Assembly (NCBI RefSeq): GCF_014295035.1
Contig: NZ_CP060404.1
Coordinates: forward strand, 6,364,501-6,428,500
Direction: 5' to 3'
Length of the DNA stretch: 64,000 nt
DNA from: Streptomyces buecherae
Lineage (GTDB): Bacteria; Actinomycetota; Actinomycetes; Streptomycetales; Streptomycetaceae
Shown: positions 8,034 to 16,923 of the stretch, piece by piece
How positions within the stretch are numbered: the stretch's first letter is position 1
Layout: each line of letters starts with the position of its first letter
Notes under the pieces: generated by a model
Seen by the model: only the letters and a program-made list of their open reading frames with translations
Told to the model about the DNA's origin: nothing
Database searches by the model: none
Made by a program: the position numbers and the translations under genes

Positions 8034-9229
8034 GGGTTCTCCAACGGGATCGCGGCGGACAGGACGGTGCCCTCGCCGGGTGCCGACTCGATGGTCAGGG
8101 TGCCGCCCAACTGCCGTACCCGGGCGTTGATCGCGGGCAGTCCGTGGCCGCGCATGCCCGCGGCGGACACGGCGGCCGGGTCGAAGCCCCGGCCGTCGTC
8201 CGCGACGTCGAGGGCGACCAGGTCACCGAGGTGGGTGAGGGTGAGTTGGGCGGTGTGGGCACCGGAGTGCTCGCGTACGTTGGCGAGGGCGCCCTGTGCG
8301 ATCCGTAGCAGCGCCGACTCCACCCGAGCGGGCAGTTCGGTCTCGGTCCCCTCGACCCGGCAGCGTACGGTCAGCTCCTCGGTGGACTCGCGTGCGGCGA
8401 GCAGCCGCAGCGCCGCCGGGAGGGAACCGCCCTCGTTGAGGTCGGCGGGGGCCAGGTCGTGGACGAAGCGGCGGGCCTCGGCCAGGTTGTGCTCCGCGAT
8501 GCCCGCCGCCGCGCGCAGGTGGCCCCGGGCGGTGGCGGGGTCGGTGTCCCAGATCCGCTCCGCCGCCTGGAACAGCATGCGCTGGCTGGACAGGCCCTGC
8601 GCGAGGGTGTCGTGGATGTCCATGGCGAGCCGCTGCCGCTCGGCGAGCATGCCCTCGCGCCGTTCGGTGGCGGCCAGGTCACGGCGGGTGCGGACCAGGT
8701 CCGCGATCAGGGCTTGCTGCCGGGCGGCCTGCCGGTCCATGTGGACGAAGACCGCGATCGCCAGCGCGGCCACGGCGGGCGGGGCGATCAGCAGGTTGGG
8801 GTCCAGGCCGGATACCAGGCGCTGCTGGGCGACCACCATGAACGTGGTCAGCAGCGCGGCCAGGCTGAGCGCGGCGCGCGGCGGCAACGTACGCAGCCCC
8901 GTGTAGAACAGCGGCACCGCGCACCACCCGAAGCTGGGAGCGAGCACCACGAGCACCACCCAGACGGCCACTTCGGCGCCGAGCCACAGCAGCCTGCGCA
9001 GGGTGGGACGGGAGCCCATCGCGGGGCCGAAGGCGTAGAGCAGGCCGAGGACCGCGCTGAGCGCGACGATCCACACCGTGTGCGGCGACCCCGGGTGCCG
9101 GATGAGGTAGCGGGTGAGGGAGGCGGCGAGCAGCAGGAAGAAGGCCGCGTGCATGACCGCCGAGAGCCAGCGGGAGTCGCGCTCACCCGCGCTGGTCGGC
9201 TCGTCGGGGCCGACCCGGGTCGAGCTCAC
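8030..9229 (-). CDS. senS: Sensor histidine kinase (HisKA_3), SenS-like
   Basis: A 399-residue protein beginning with GTG at 9229. The N-terminal half has about five hydrophobic membrane segments (residues about 25-180), followed by a linker and a HisKA_3 H-box (RQRLAMDIHDTLAQGL near 220) and an HATPase_c domain (N box ALANVREHSGAH, G1 box DVADDGRGFD, GHGLPAINAR). This is the five-TM layout reported for SenS, which is held in check by extracellular HbpS and activated under iron/haem redox stress. It forms an overlapping operon with the response regulator and is divergent from hbpS. Confidence 0.85.
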   Translation of the reverse strand: MSSTRVGPDEPTSAGERDSRWLSAVMHAAFFLLLAASLTRYLIRHPGSPHTVWIVALSAVLGLLYAFGPAMGSRPTLRRLLWLGAEVAVWVVLVVLAPSFGWCAVPLFYTGLRTLPPRAALSLAALLTTFMVVAQQRLVSGLDPNLLIAPPAVAALAIAVFVHMDRQAARQQALIADLVRTRRDLAATERREGMLAERQRLAMDIHDTLAQGLSSQRMLFQAAERIWDTDPATARGHLRAAAGIAEHNLAEARRFVHDLAPADLNEGGSLPAALRLLAARESTEELTVRCRVEGTETELPARVESALLRIAQGALANVREHSGAHTAQLTLTHLGDLVALDVADDGRGFDPAAVSAAGMRGHGLPAINARVRQLGGTLTIESAPGEGTVLSAAIPLENP

Positions 9230-9543
9230 GGCCGTGCCCCCGCGAGGTCCCTGGAGGCTGTGCCCACCCGTGCGCTCCGTTCTGGTCGCGTGCGCGCCGC
9301 ACGAGGCGTGCGGCGCCGTTCCTCACCGTGCACCGCGCGGTACGCGGACGGATCGACACTGCCCGGACCTGCGCGGATGCCCTCATTGTCCGTCGAGGCG
9401 TCGTCCGCCGGGTCAACCGATCGGATGACCCGGGGCTCCGCCGTCCGGCGCCGGGGACGAGGCCGATCCGCCGAGCCGCGAGGGCGGACACGGACCGCAG
9501 GCTTGGAGCACAGCACGTCACCGAGGAGCAGGAGACACCCGAG
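9230..9543. promoter_or_regulatory. Divergent senS / hbpS promoter region
   Basis: 314 bp without a supported gene separate the two divergent starts. A GAGGAGCAGGAG purine run just before 9544 is the hbpS ribosome binding site. No clear operator symmetry was found. Confidence 0.4.
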
Positions 9544-10089
9544 ATGAAGAAGCTTTCCCGTGGCGCCCGCGCCCTGACCGGCACCGCCGTCGCCGCCACC
9601 CTCGCGGCCGGCACCTTCGGCGCGCTCTCCGCCAACGCCGCGACCCCGGAGGCCGCGCCCGTCGCCGCCGTCGCCAGCGCGCACACCACCCAGTCCACGC
9701 ACCTGTCCGTCGAGGCCGCCACCAAGGCCGCGAGGGCCGCCCTGGACGAGGCGCGGAAGCACAACGAGCGGGTGTCCGTCGCGGTCGTCGACCGCAACGG
9801 CAACACCGTGGTCACCCTGCGCGGGGACGGCGCGGGCCCGCAGTCCTACGAGTCCGCGGTCAGGAAGGCGTACACCTCGGTCTCCTGGAACGCGCCCACC
9901 TCCGAACTGGCCGACCGCCTGAAGAAGGCACCGAACCTGAAGGACATCCCGAACACCCTGTTCCTGGCCGGCGGCGCCCCGATCGCCGTCAAGGGCGCCC
10001 CGATCGCGGGCATCGGCGTGGCCGGCGCCCCCAGCGGCGAACTGGACGAGAAGTTCGCCCGCGCCGGCGTCGCCGCCCTGGGGCGGTAG
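9544..10089 (+). CDS. hbpS: Secreted HbpS/GlcG-like haem-binding protein
   Basis: The ATG at 9544 is chosen because it begins a standard signal peptide (MKKLSRGARALTGTAV then an Ala-rich core ending in SANA-AT). The mature part is a GlcG/HbpS (DUF336) domain: THLSVEAATKAARAALDEA, VSVAVVDRNGNTVVTLRGDG, ESAVRKAYTSVSWN, and the glycine-rich GGAPI-IAGIGVAGAP end. In S. reticuli the extracellular HbpS octamer binds haem/iron and modulates SenS. The kinase and regulator lie divergently next door. The length of 181 residues fits the family. Confidence 0.88.
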   Translation: MKKLSRGARALTGTAVAATLAAGTFGALSANAATPEAAPVAAVASAHTTQSTHLSVEAATKAARAALDEARKHNERVSVAVVDRNGNTVVTLRGDGAGPQSYESAVRKAYTSVSWNAPTSELADRLKKAPNLKDIPNTLFLAGGAPIAVKGAPIAGIGVAGAPSGELDEKFARAGVAALGR

Positions 10090-10100
10090 CCGCCCCGTAC

Positions 10101-10136
10101 GGTGTCCGTGCCCGGCACGTGCCGGGCACGGACACC
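10101..10136 (+). terminator. Perfect 36-nt palindrome downstream of hbpS
   Basis: GGTGTCCGTGCCCGGCAC is followed at once by its exact reverse complement (18-bp arms, no spacer in the DNA), starting 12 bp after the hbpS stop. It is a strong intrinsic-type hairpin without a T run, as is common in Streptomyces. Confidence 0.75.
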
Positions 10137-10315
10137 GGCCCACCACACCCGGGCACCACCGGGGGCGCCGACGGCACGGTGCCACCTCACCACGGGTTCA
10201 CAGCACCGCTCGCAGGTCGACCAGCACGAAGGGGCCACGCGGCTGCCCCGAAGGCCCGCGCACGGTAGTCGCGCCGGCCGGTGGGGGCCGGGTGGTGTCC
10301 TGGGATACTGCGGCG

Positions 10316-11083
10316 ATGGTGTCGCTGGAGAGGGTTCCCGAGCCGATAACGGCCGACCCGCCGCACGAGGCGGAGTACCCGCTGCTCACGCAGTCCTGGC
10401 TGGACCTGGCCTTCCTGCACTGGGCCGCCGAACCCGCCGTCGTCGCCCCGCTGTTGCCCGTCGGCACCCGTCCGGACACGTTGGACGGGCGCACCTACGT
10501 CGGGCTGGTCGCCTTCCGGATGCACCGGGTGGGCTGGTTCCGTCTTCCCGGCGTTCCCTACCTCGGGACCTTCCCGGAGACGAACGTCCGCCTGTACTCG
10601 GTGGACGCCCATGGCCGGCGCGGGGTGGTCTTCCGTTCGTTGGACGCGTCCCGACTGATCCCCGTCGCCGTCGCCCGGGCCGCGTTCCGGCTCCCCTACC
10701 TCTGGTCGAGGATGAGTGTGCGCCGGGCCGGGGACACCGTCACGTACACCAGCCGGCGGCGCTGGCCCGGGCCGCGGGGCGCGTACAGCCGGATAGCGAT
10801 CCGGATCGCCGGGCCGGTCGAGGAGCCCACCGAGCTGGAACACTTCCTGACCGCCCGCTGGGGCATGCACAACACGTTCTTCGGGCGCTCGACGTACCTC
10901 CCGAACACCCACCCCCGCTGGCCCCTGCACCGTGCCGAACTCCTGCGCTGCGACGAGAACCTGATCGCCGCCGCTGGCCTGCCGGCGCCGGTGGCGCGGC
11001 CGGTGAGCGTGCTGTACTCGCCGGGCGTTCCGGTCCGCTTCGGGCGCCCGCCGCGCGCCCCGGCGGGCATTCCCACGCCGTAG
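10316..11083 (+). CDS. DUF2071 (YqjF-like) family protein
   Basis: The ATG at 10316 is preferred to an upstream GTG. The 255-residue product shows the DUF2071 pattern: LTQSWLDLAFLHWAAEP, LPVGTRPDTLDGRTYVGLVAF, VPYLGTFPETNVRLYSVD, and FLTARWGMHNTFFGRSTYLP. Homologues are conserved in actinomycetes but have no firmly established function; the fold is thought to be acetoacetate-decarboxylase-like. It is a single gene, convergent with the MarR gene that ends 23 bp away. Confidence 0.75.
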   Translation: MVSLERVPEPITADPPHEAEYPLLTQSWLDLAFLHWAAEPAVVAPLLPVGTRPDTLDGRTYVGLVAFRMHRVGWFRLPGVPYLGTFPETNVRLYSVDAHGRRGVVFRSLDASRLIPVAVARAAFRLPYLWSRMSVRRAGDTVTYTSRRRWPGPRGAYSRIAIRIAGPVEEPTELEHFLTARWGMHNTFFGRSTYLPNTHPRWPLHRAELLRCDENLIAAAGLPAPVARPVSVLYSPGVPVRFGRPPRAPAGIPTP

Positions 11084-11105
11084 CCGGGCCGTCGCTGACA
11101 GCGGG

Positions 11106-11555
11106 TCAGCCCAGGAGCCTGGTCACCACGCGGTCGAGCGCCTCGATGTCCTCGCGGGGGAGGGCGAGCAGGTCGTCGGGCGGGGTGGCGAGGATCGTGG
11201 CGGCGCGGTGGGCGGCGGCCTTGCCCTCCTCGGTGAGGCGGACCAGCTTGGAGCGCCGGTCGACGGGGTGCGTGACGCGTTCGGCGAAGCCGCGTCGTAC
11301 CAGGTCGTCGACGATGACGGTGGTGTACGGCGGGTCGGTGCTCATCCGCTGTGCCAGGTCCCGCAGCGTGAGCGGGCCCGGGGCGATGCGGCGCAGGGCG
11401 CGGATGCGGCTGAAGCTCATGCCGAGCGCGTCGGCGACCTCCTTACGACGGTTGTGGCGCTCCAACAGGAGGGTGTGCAGCCCCTGCCAGGCTCGGGTGG
11501 CGGCCTGAGTGGCGGCGTCGTCCACCGGTCGGTCCGTCTCGCGTGGGCGTTCCAT
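11106..11555 (-). CDS. MarR-family regulator
   Basis: A 149-residue protein starting at ATG 11555, overlapping the stop of the upstream MFS gene. It has a winged helix (LTLRDLAQRMSTDPPYTTVI, VDDLVRRGFAERV) and the MarR wing/linker motif HPVDRRSKLVRLTEEGKA. As second gene of an operon with a drug-efflux protein it is probably the operon's own repressor, acting at the inverted repeat near 13038-13070. Confidence 0.88.
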   Translation of the reverse strand: MERPRETDRPVDDAATQAATRAWQGLHTLLLERHNRRKEVADALGMSFSRIRALRRIAPGPLTLRDLAQRMSTDPPYTTVIVDDLVRRGFAERVTHPVDRRSKLVRLTEEGKAAAHRAATILATPPDDLLALPREDIEALDRVVTRLLG

Positions 11556-13024
11556 CAGGCCTTCACTGTCGCTTGGGTCTCCTCGTCGGCCAGCCGCCGC
11601 GCGGTGCGCCGGGCCGTGGACTGCGCCCAGCGGCCAGAGGTGAGCGTACCCACCAGCAGGATTCCGCCGCCGCACCCGGCGATCAGCCACCAGGCCGTCC
11701 GGCTGGCGTCGATGAAGGCCGTCGGGTCCGGGTGCGGGCCGGTCGCCGCCGGGTCCAGGTGGGCGCCGGTCGCCAGCAGCGCGCCGATGACCGCCACCCC
11801 GAGCGCCTGGCCGAGCTGGCGGCTGGTGGAGGCCATCGCGGCGGCCACACCGGCCCGCGAGCGCGGCAGCGAGGCCACGGCGGTGTTGGTGATCGGGGCG
11901 TTGACCATCCCGAAGCCGACGCCGAACAGCGCGTAGGCGGCGAACAACGTGGCCACCGAGAGGTGCGCGGAGTAGGTCAGCGCCTGGAGGGTCGCGCTCG
12001 CGCCCAGCGCGGCCCCGGCCACCAGGAGCGGCGCGCGGGGCCCGCGCGATCCGACGATCCGCCCCGACAGCGGCGCGCTGACCAGCGCCATCACGGCCAT
12101 GGGCAGCATGAACAGGCCGGCGTGCAGCGGGTCGAAGCCGCGTACGTGCTGGAGGTAGAGGGAGCTGATGAACAGGAAGCCGCCCAGCGAGAAGAACGCG
12201 GCGACGGCGGTGACGGTGGCCCCCGAGAACGGCACGGAGCGGAACAGTCGCAGGTCGACCAGGGGATCGGCGCGCCTGGGCTCGTACCAGAGGAGCCCCA
12301 GGAGCGCGCCGAGGGCGGTGAGCGCGCAGGCGACCACGAGCGGCGAGTCCCCGCCCCGGGCCGGCGACTCGATGATCGCGTACGTCACCGTCGCGAGGAG
12401 GACGATGACCAGGAGCTGGCCGATCGGGTCGACGCGGCGGGGACGCGCGGCGCGGGACTCCGGTACGTAGCGCCGGGTCAGCGCGAGCGCGGCCAGGCCG
12501 ATGGGGACGTTGATCCAGAAGATGGCGCGCCAGCCAGCCGCCTCCACGAGCGCGCCGCCCATGATCGGCCCGGCCGCCATGCTGATCCCGACGACGCCGC
12601 TCCACACGCCGATCGCGCGGGCGCGCTCGCGGGAGTCGGTGAAGACGTTGCTGATGATCGACATGGCGACGGGGTTGAGCATCGATCCGCCGACGGCCTG
12701 GAGTACCCGCGCGGCGATCAGCCAACCCAGGCCCGGCGCGAGGCTGCACAGCAGCGAGGCCGTGGTGAAGACGGCCAGCCCGGCCTGGAAGACGCGCCGT
12801 CGTCCCACCCGGTCGGCGAGCGACCCCGAGAACATCAACAGACTGGCCAGCACGAGGGTGTAGCCGTCGACCGTCCATTGCAGGCCGGAGACCGAGCTGC
12901 CCAGGTCGCGCTGGATGGACGGCAGCGCGACGTTGAGGGCGGTGACGTCGAGGCTGACGATCAACAGGCTCAGGCAGCAGATGGCCAGCACCAACCAGCG
13001 CCGGCGCGGAGCGAGCTGGGCCAC
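11555..13024 (-). CDS. MFS drug exporter, DHA2 (EmrB/QacA) type
   Basis: I place the start at GTG 13024 (VAQLAPRRRW), because the next in-frame start upstream (13069) falls inside the operator palindrome and lacks a ribosome binding site, whereas 13024 has GAGG about 8 nt before it. The 489-residue product has 14 predicted membrane segments, the motif A loop (GSLADRVGRRRVF), motif C (GIWSGV-type, GVVGISMAAGPIMGG) and NWRAIFWINVP-like GWRAIFWINVPIG, typical of DHA2 antiporters exporting lipophilic drugs. The operon continues into the MarR gene. Confidence 0.88.
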   Translation of the reverse strand: MAQLAPRRRWLVLAICCLSLLIVSLDVTALNVALPSIQRDLGSSVSGLQWTVDGYTLVLASLLMFSGSLADRVGRRRVFQAGLAVFTTASLLCSLAPGLGWLIAARVLQAVGGSMLNPVAMSIISNVFTDSRERARAIGVWSGVVGISMAAGPIMGGALVEAAGWRAIFWINVPIGLAALALTRRYVPESRAARPRRVDPIGQLLVIVLLATVTYAIIESPARGGDSPLVVACALTALGALLGLLWYEPRRADPLVDLRLFRSVPFSGATVTAVAAFFSLGGFLFISSLYLQHVRGFDPLHAGLFMLPMAVMALVSAPLSGRIVGSRGPRAPLLVAGAALGASATLQALTYSAHLSVATLFAAYALFGVGFGMVNAPITNTAVASLPRSRAGVAAAMASTSRQLGQALGVAVIGALLATGAHLDPAATGPHPDPTAFIDASRTAWWLIAGCGGGILLVGTLTSGRWAQSTARRTARRLADEETQATVKA

Positions 13025-13037
13025 GGGACCTCGATTC

Positions 13038-13070
13038 GTTGTGTGGCTACAACTATTGCGTCCACACAAC
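13038..13070. promoter_or_regulatory. Inverted repeat, probable MarR operator
   Basis: GTTGTGTGG (13038-13046) and CCACACAAC (13062-13070) are perfect 9-bp arms around 15 bp that contain a further partial half (CTACAAC). It sits 14 bp upstream of the chosen MFS start, over the expected promoter. Confidence 0.6.
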
Positions 13071-13145
13071 TAAAAGTCCAGGGGAGCCTGGCCGCCCCAG
13101 GCGGTGGCGGGTGGTGCCGGCCAGGGCCGGAAGGGGGTGGGAAGC

Positions 13146-13188
13146 GGCGAGCCCGCCCCGTCGGCTCGCCGCTCGGGGCGGGCTCGCC
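13146..13188 (-). terminator. Terminator of the M15 peptidase gene
   Basis: GGCGAGCCCGCCCCG (13146-13160) and CGGGGCGGGCTCGCC (13174-13188) form a perfect 15-bp stem with a 13-nt loop, 25 bp downstream of the peptidase stop on the minus strand. Confidence 0.75.
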
Positions 13189-13212
13189 GATGGGGCGGGC
13201 GGGTGGTGCGGT

Positions 13213-13947
13213 TCAGATGCCGCACTTGGGGGCGGACCAGAACGGTGAGGGGTCGAAGGCCACGTGGGTGTGGTCGTCGTGGCCGGTGTAGCCCGGGCCG
13301 AGGATCTCCGAGAAGCCGTGCGTCCTGGACTGCTGCGCGAGGCGGCACAGGGTCGGCGAGCCGACGAGGTCGGCGGCGTCGCCGTACAGGTGGCGGCTGC
13401 TGGACGCGCCGCCGACCGCGTCGTTGCAGGCGTGGGAGCGGAAGCCGCTGGAGATCTGGATCGGCACGTCGCCGAGCGCGTGCCGCATCGCCTCCAGCTT
13501 CCACATGGTCTTCAGCGCGTTTGCCTTGGCGGTGGTCGCCGAGACCGCGCCGCCGGACCAGGTGGAGTTGCACTTGTTCAGCTCGGCGTACGTGAAGTGG
13601 ATCGGCGTGCAGTCCGCGTCCTGGAGCGAGTAGATCTTGCTGAAGGTCTTCGGGCCCGCCACGCCGTCCGCGCTGAGCCCGTACGCGGCCTGGAACTTCT
13701 TCACGGCGGCGGCGGTCCGCGCGCCGTAGTTGCCGTCGTACGAGAGGCGTTCGCCCGAGGTCACCCAACCGGCCACGCGGATCTGCAACTGGGTCACGTC
13801 GCTGCCCGACGAGCCCTGGGAGAGGGTGCGGTTCCAGGTGTAGCACGAGGCGGCCTGTGCCGTGCCCGACGTCGTGCCGACGCCGATCACGGCACCCGCC
13901 ATGACCATGACAAATGAGACAAGCAAGCGTGTGGTGCGTCTGAGCAT
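13213..13947 (-). CDS. Secreted peptidoglycan peptidase: PG_binding_1 + M15 domain
   Basis: The ATG at 13947 is chosen because it follows GGGAGG and begins a Sec signal peptide (MLRRTTRLLVSFVMVMAG, cleavage after AQA). The 244-residue product then has a peptidoglycan-binding module (LSQGSSGSDVTQLQIRVAGW, YGARTAAAVKKFQAAYGL, DGVAGPKTFSKI) and a C-terminal M15_3 (D,D-carboxypeptidase) domain with the zinc and catalytic pattern ISSGFRSHACN, SRHLYGDAADLVG and DDHTHVAF. It resembles the secreted zinc D-Ala-D-Ala carboxypeptidase of Streptomyces albus. It acts on cell wall in the extracellular space. Confidence 0.9.
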   Translation of the reverse strand: MLRRTTRLLVSFVMVMAGAVIGVGTTSGTAQAASCYTWNRTLSQGSSGSDVTQLQIRVAGWVTSGERLSYDGNYGARTAAAVKKFQAAYGLSADGVAGPKTFSKIYSLQDADCTPIHFTYAELNKCNSTWSGGAVSATTAKANALKTMWKLEAMRHALGDVPIQISSGFRSHACNDAVGGASSSRHLYGDAADLVGSPTLCRLAQQSRTHGFSEILGPGYTGHDDHTHVAFDPSPFWSAPKCGI

Positions 13948-14277
13948 CCCGGCCTCCCGACCGTCAACCGTCACATCGCGCACGGGAGCCGACGGCCCCC
14001 GGCTGAAGTGGCCCACGCCAACGGCTCGTTGGCAGCCGGCATCTAGCCTGTGGCCGGCACGCTACGCGCGTCAACCGCCCGTACGCGGGCCGCCGAAAGT
14101 TCGCCTCGCCGTTGCGCGACGGCAAGGGGCGTGGCGCGGGGCGGTGCGGGGCGCGGCGCAGGGGGGCGCGGCGCTCCGGCGGGTCGGGCCGGTGTCGCGG
14201 AGGCGGTCGTCGGGGCGGCCGGTGGTGCGGGCAGGATCGAAGGTCCGCCACCACCGACGGATCAGGAGCGCCAGGAC

Positions 14278-15096
14278 GTGACCGCCAAGCCACCCACGAC
14301 GCACACCACCACCTACGGGGCCGCCGCCCTGGCCATGGATGTCCACTACCCCGACGGGGCCTGGGCGGCGGCGCCCGTCGCCCTGCTGTGGCACGGCATC
14401 GGCCCCGAAGAACGGGACGTCCTGCGGCCGTTGGCGCGCGAGGTCGCGCGGCGCGGGCTGCTCGTCTACGTACCGGACTGGCGCTCCGACGCCGCCGACG
14501 GCGGGCGCGCGCACCTGCTTGAGTCGCTGCGCTTCGTACGGGAGCACGCCGGCGCGCACGGGGGCGACGTCGATCGGTGCGTGCTCGCCGGCTGGTCGGC
14601 CGGGGCCGGGGCCGCGGCGGGCCTCGCGCTGCGGCCCGCGACGAGCGACGGGTGGCGGCCGACCGCCGTCGTCGGCATCGCGGGCCACTACGGCCGGCCC
14701 GCCCGCACCACCGGCGCCAGCCCGTCGGCGGAGTCGGCCACCACGTCGGCCGGGCCGCTGCCCGTGCGGCTGGTGCACGGGACGGCGGACGACATCGTGC
14801 CGGCCGAGCACACCCGCGAGTTCGCCGCCGCCTTGCGGGGGCGCGGCTGGCCCGTGCGGCAGGCGGAGTTGGCGACCGACCACGCGGGCGTGGTCATGGC
14901 CGAGTTCGACGCGGAGCGCGGGCGGTGCGTCCCGGCCCGGGCCGCGCACGCGGTGGCCGGCGGGCGGGCCACGGCCGAGGTCATCGCGCACGCGGCCGGC
15001 CTCGCGCTGGCGGAGGACGGCTCGGTCGAGGGTGGTTCGGGTGCGGGTGGTTCGGGTGCGGGTGATGCGGGTGGGGAGGGCCCGGCCGGGCGGTGA
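14278..15096 (+). CDS. Alpha/beta hydrolase (BD-FAE/carboxylesterase-like)
   Basis: GTG at 14278 (VTAKPPTTHTTTYG) gives 272 residues. Features are an oxyanion loop region (VALLWHGIGPEERD), the nucleophile elbow G-W-S-A-G (CVLAGWSAGAGAA near residue 103), an acid region in LVHGTADDIVP and a histidine in ATDHAGVV. The C terminus is a glycine/glutamate-rich tail with a short tandem repeat (about 15030-15090). Substrate unknown. It stands alone and is followed by hairpins. Confidence 0.7.
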   Translation: MTAKPPTTHTTTYGAAALAMDVHYPDGAWAAAPVALLWHGIGPEERDVLRPLAREVARRGLLVYVPDWRSDAADGGRAHLLESLRFVREHAGAHGGDVDRCVLAGWSAGAGAAAGLALRPATSDGWRPTAVVGIAGHYGRPARTTGASPSAESATTSAGPLPVRLVHGTADDIVPAEHTREFAAALRGRGWPVRQAELATDHAGVVMAEFDAERGRCVPARAAHAVAGGRATAEVIAHAAGLALAEDGSVEGGSGAGGSGAGDAGGEGPAGR

Positions 15097-15225
15097 ACGC
15101 GGCGCCGCGTCGGCGGGCGCCGGGCTGACCCGCGTAGGCGGCGAGCATCCGCTCCGTCGGCAGTCGACATGCGTACAGCGGTCAGTGGGACACGCGGGCG
15201 CGCGGTCGGCGGCAGGGCCGGGTGC

Positions 15226-15251
15226 GGGCCGGACCCGGGTGGGTCCGGCCC
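15226..15251 (+). terminator. Hairpin after alpha/beta hydrolase gene
   Basis: GGGCCGGACCC (15226-15236) pairs with GGGTCCGGCCC (15241-15251), an 11-bp perfect stem with a 4-nt loop, 130 bp past the stop. Confidence 0.55.
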
Positions 15252-15420
15252 GGTGTCCGCATCGCGCAGCAGCCAGCAGCGTGGATAGGGACGACTCACA
15301 CGCTACGACCGACCACTGACAACGCCCGGCCACCGGCCACGCCCCCGGCCGTCGCCACGGCGCACGCGCCGGGCGGTGATCCGCGCACCGCGCGCCGGCC
15401 GGTACCGGCCCGCGCTGGCC

Positions 15421-15450
15421 CGCCCCGTTCAGGGCTCCCCGAACGGGGCG
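15421..15450. terminator. Hairpin between convergent genes
   Basis: CGCCCCGTTC (15421-15430) and GAACGGGGCG (15441-15450) form a perfect 10-bp stem with a 10-nt loop, 95 bp beyond the end of the NmrA-like gene on the minus strand. Confidence 0.5.
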
Positions 15451-15497
15451 TCAGGCCGCGCGGTCAGGGCTGCCCGCCCGGGGGCGCGTGACCAGGC

Positions 15498-15575
15498 GTG
15501 TACGTCAGCCGTGTACATCAGGCACGTACGTCAGCCGCGTACGGTCAGGGCGTGTGATCAGGGCGCGTGACGTGC
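15498..15575. repeat. Degenerate direct repeats of a GTACGTCAG-like unit
   Basis: Variants of GTGTACGTCAGCC recur about every 14-17 bp (GTGTACGTCAG, GTGTACATCAGG, CGTACGTCAG, GCGTACGGTCAGG, GTGTGATCAGGG), running into the 3' end of the NmrA-like gene. Function unknown. Confidence 0.45.
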
Positions 15576-16468
15576 GTGGGGCGCTGGACCAGGTGGGCGA
15601 GGGCGTGCTCGCGGAGGGTGCGGGGCGGGCGGCCCGTGACGCGCAGCACGGTGTCGGTGACGCGGTCCTCGGCGCCCTCGGCGATGGCACGGTCGAGCCC
15701 GGCCAGGAACGCGGCGTACGCCACGGGCAGTTCGGCCGCCAACCGGTCGCGCAGGTCGGCGAAGCCGACCGGGGCGTGGCGGACGGGGCGGCCCGTCACC
15801 GTGCTGAGCAGGGCGGCGACCTCGTCGTAACTCAGCGCCTCGGGGCCGGTGATGACCAGGTCGCCGGTGGGTGGCGGATCGTCGGTCAGGGCATGTACGG
15901 CGACCGCGGCGATGTCGTCGGCGTCCACGAAGCCGACGCGGCCGGTGCCGGTGGCGGTGGTGAGCACGCCGTCGCCGCGGACGCTGTCGGCGTGCGGGTG
16001 GTGGCCGGTGAAGTTCTGCATGAACCACGACGGCCGCAACACGGTCCAGGTGTCGAAGAGGTCGCCGAGCGCGGCGTGCACCTGCCCCACGCCCGGGTCG
16101 CCGGCGCGGACGGCGGACGAGCTGAGGAGTACGACGCGGCGCACGCCGGCCGCGCGCGCCCGGCGCAGGAACGGCAGGACGACCGGCGCGGGATCGGGGT
16201 CGCTGACCGGCGGGACGACGTACAGCCGGTCCGCGCCGCGCAGGGCGTCGCCGTGCGTGGCGGGGTCGTACCAGTCGAAGCGCGCGCCCCGGGCACCCGC
16301 CGGCGCGGTGGCCCCACGGCTGGCCGCGGTGACGGGCCGCCCGAGCGAGACGAGCCGACGGACGATGCGCCCGCCGGTGGTGCCCGTGGCCCCGGTGACC
16401 AGGGTGGTTCCCGTGATCTCGGTGGGCGGGGCGGTCGGTGCGGTCGGTGCGGTCTCGTGCTCGGTCAC
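15545..16468 (-). CDS. NmrA-like / SDR family NAD(P)-binding protein
   Basis: Start GTG 16468, overlapping the stop of the SnoaL-like gene (GTGA). The 307-residue protein has an N-terminal Rossmann motif (TTLVTGATGTTGGRIVRRL), then RRVVLLSSSAV and LRPSWFMQNF, the usual NmrA/azoreductase-like core that lacks the classical YxxxK pair. Such proteins are redox sensors or quinone/ketone reductases. It forms a two-gene operon controlled by the divergent TetR regulator. Confidence 0.82.
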   Translation of the reverse strand: MTEHETAPTAPTAPPTEITGTTLVTGATGTTGGRIVRRLVSLGRPVTAASRGATAPAGARGARFDWYDPATHGDALRGADRLYVVPPVSDPDPAPVVLPFLRRARAAGVRRVVLLSSSAVRAGDPGVGQVHAALGDLFDTWTVLRPSWFMQNFTGHHPHADSVRGDGVLTTATGTGRVGFVDADDIAAVAVHALTDDPPPTGDLVITGPEALSYDEVAALLSTVTGRPVRHAPVGFADLRDRLAAELPVAYAAFLAGLDRAIAEGAEDRVTDTVLRVTGRPPRTLREHALAHLVQRPTHVTRPDHTP

Positions 16469-16899
16469 GGCGCGCTCCTCGCGGTGGTCTGCTCGGCGGC
16501 CATCGAGTCCGGGATGGCGAGCGGGTTCCAGTAGTCGCGGTAGCGCGTGAACCGCCCGTGGTGGGCGGTCGCGACGACGACGTACGTCATGTCGTAGGGC
16601 GCGCCGGTCGCCACGACGCGGCCGGTGCCGCGCCACTCGGCGACGATGGTCGTCGGGTCGGCGGTCTCGTGGATCTCCAGGTGGGCGACGTCGCGCAGGT
16701 CGATGTGGGCGGGGTAGTCCCGCAGGTACGCGGCGAGTTCGGAGCGGCCCGTCAGCCGCCGGGGGTAGCCGGGCGGGGCGTACGGGAACTCGACCAGCAC
16801 CCGCTCGTCGCTCAGCGCCACCCAGCCGTCGATGTCCTTGGCGAGCGGCAGGCGCAGCCCGTGGCGGAAGAGGTCCGCCGGTGTCATGGGGTCGGTCAT
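16465..16899 (-). CDS. SnoaL-like nuclear-transport-factor-2-fold protein
   Basis: A 144-residue protein with the SnoaL/NTF2-like pattern: an early helix with DIDGWVALSDERVLVEFPYA, then DLRDVAHLEIHET, IVAEWRGTGRVVATG and a final aromatic strand pair FTRYRDYWNPLAI. Such small alpha+beta barrels act as cyclases, isomerases or ester hydrolases. Start ATG 16899; first gene of the operon with the NmrA-like protein. Confidence 0.8.
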   Translation of the reverse strand: MTDPMTPADLFRHGLRLPLAKDIDGWVALSDERVLVEFPYAPPGYPRRLTGRSELAAYLRDYPAHIDLRDVAHLEIHETADPTTIVAEWRGTGRVVATGAPYDMTYVVVATAHHGRFTRYRDYWNPLAIPDSMAAEQTTARSAP

Positions 16900-16923
16900 C
16901 GGAAGTGCTCCGTCCGATACGAT

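Noticed and set aside
15498..15575. CRISPR array
   Set aside because: The repeats are short, degenerate and lack unique spacers of constant length. No cas genes are present.
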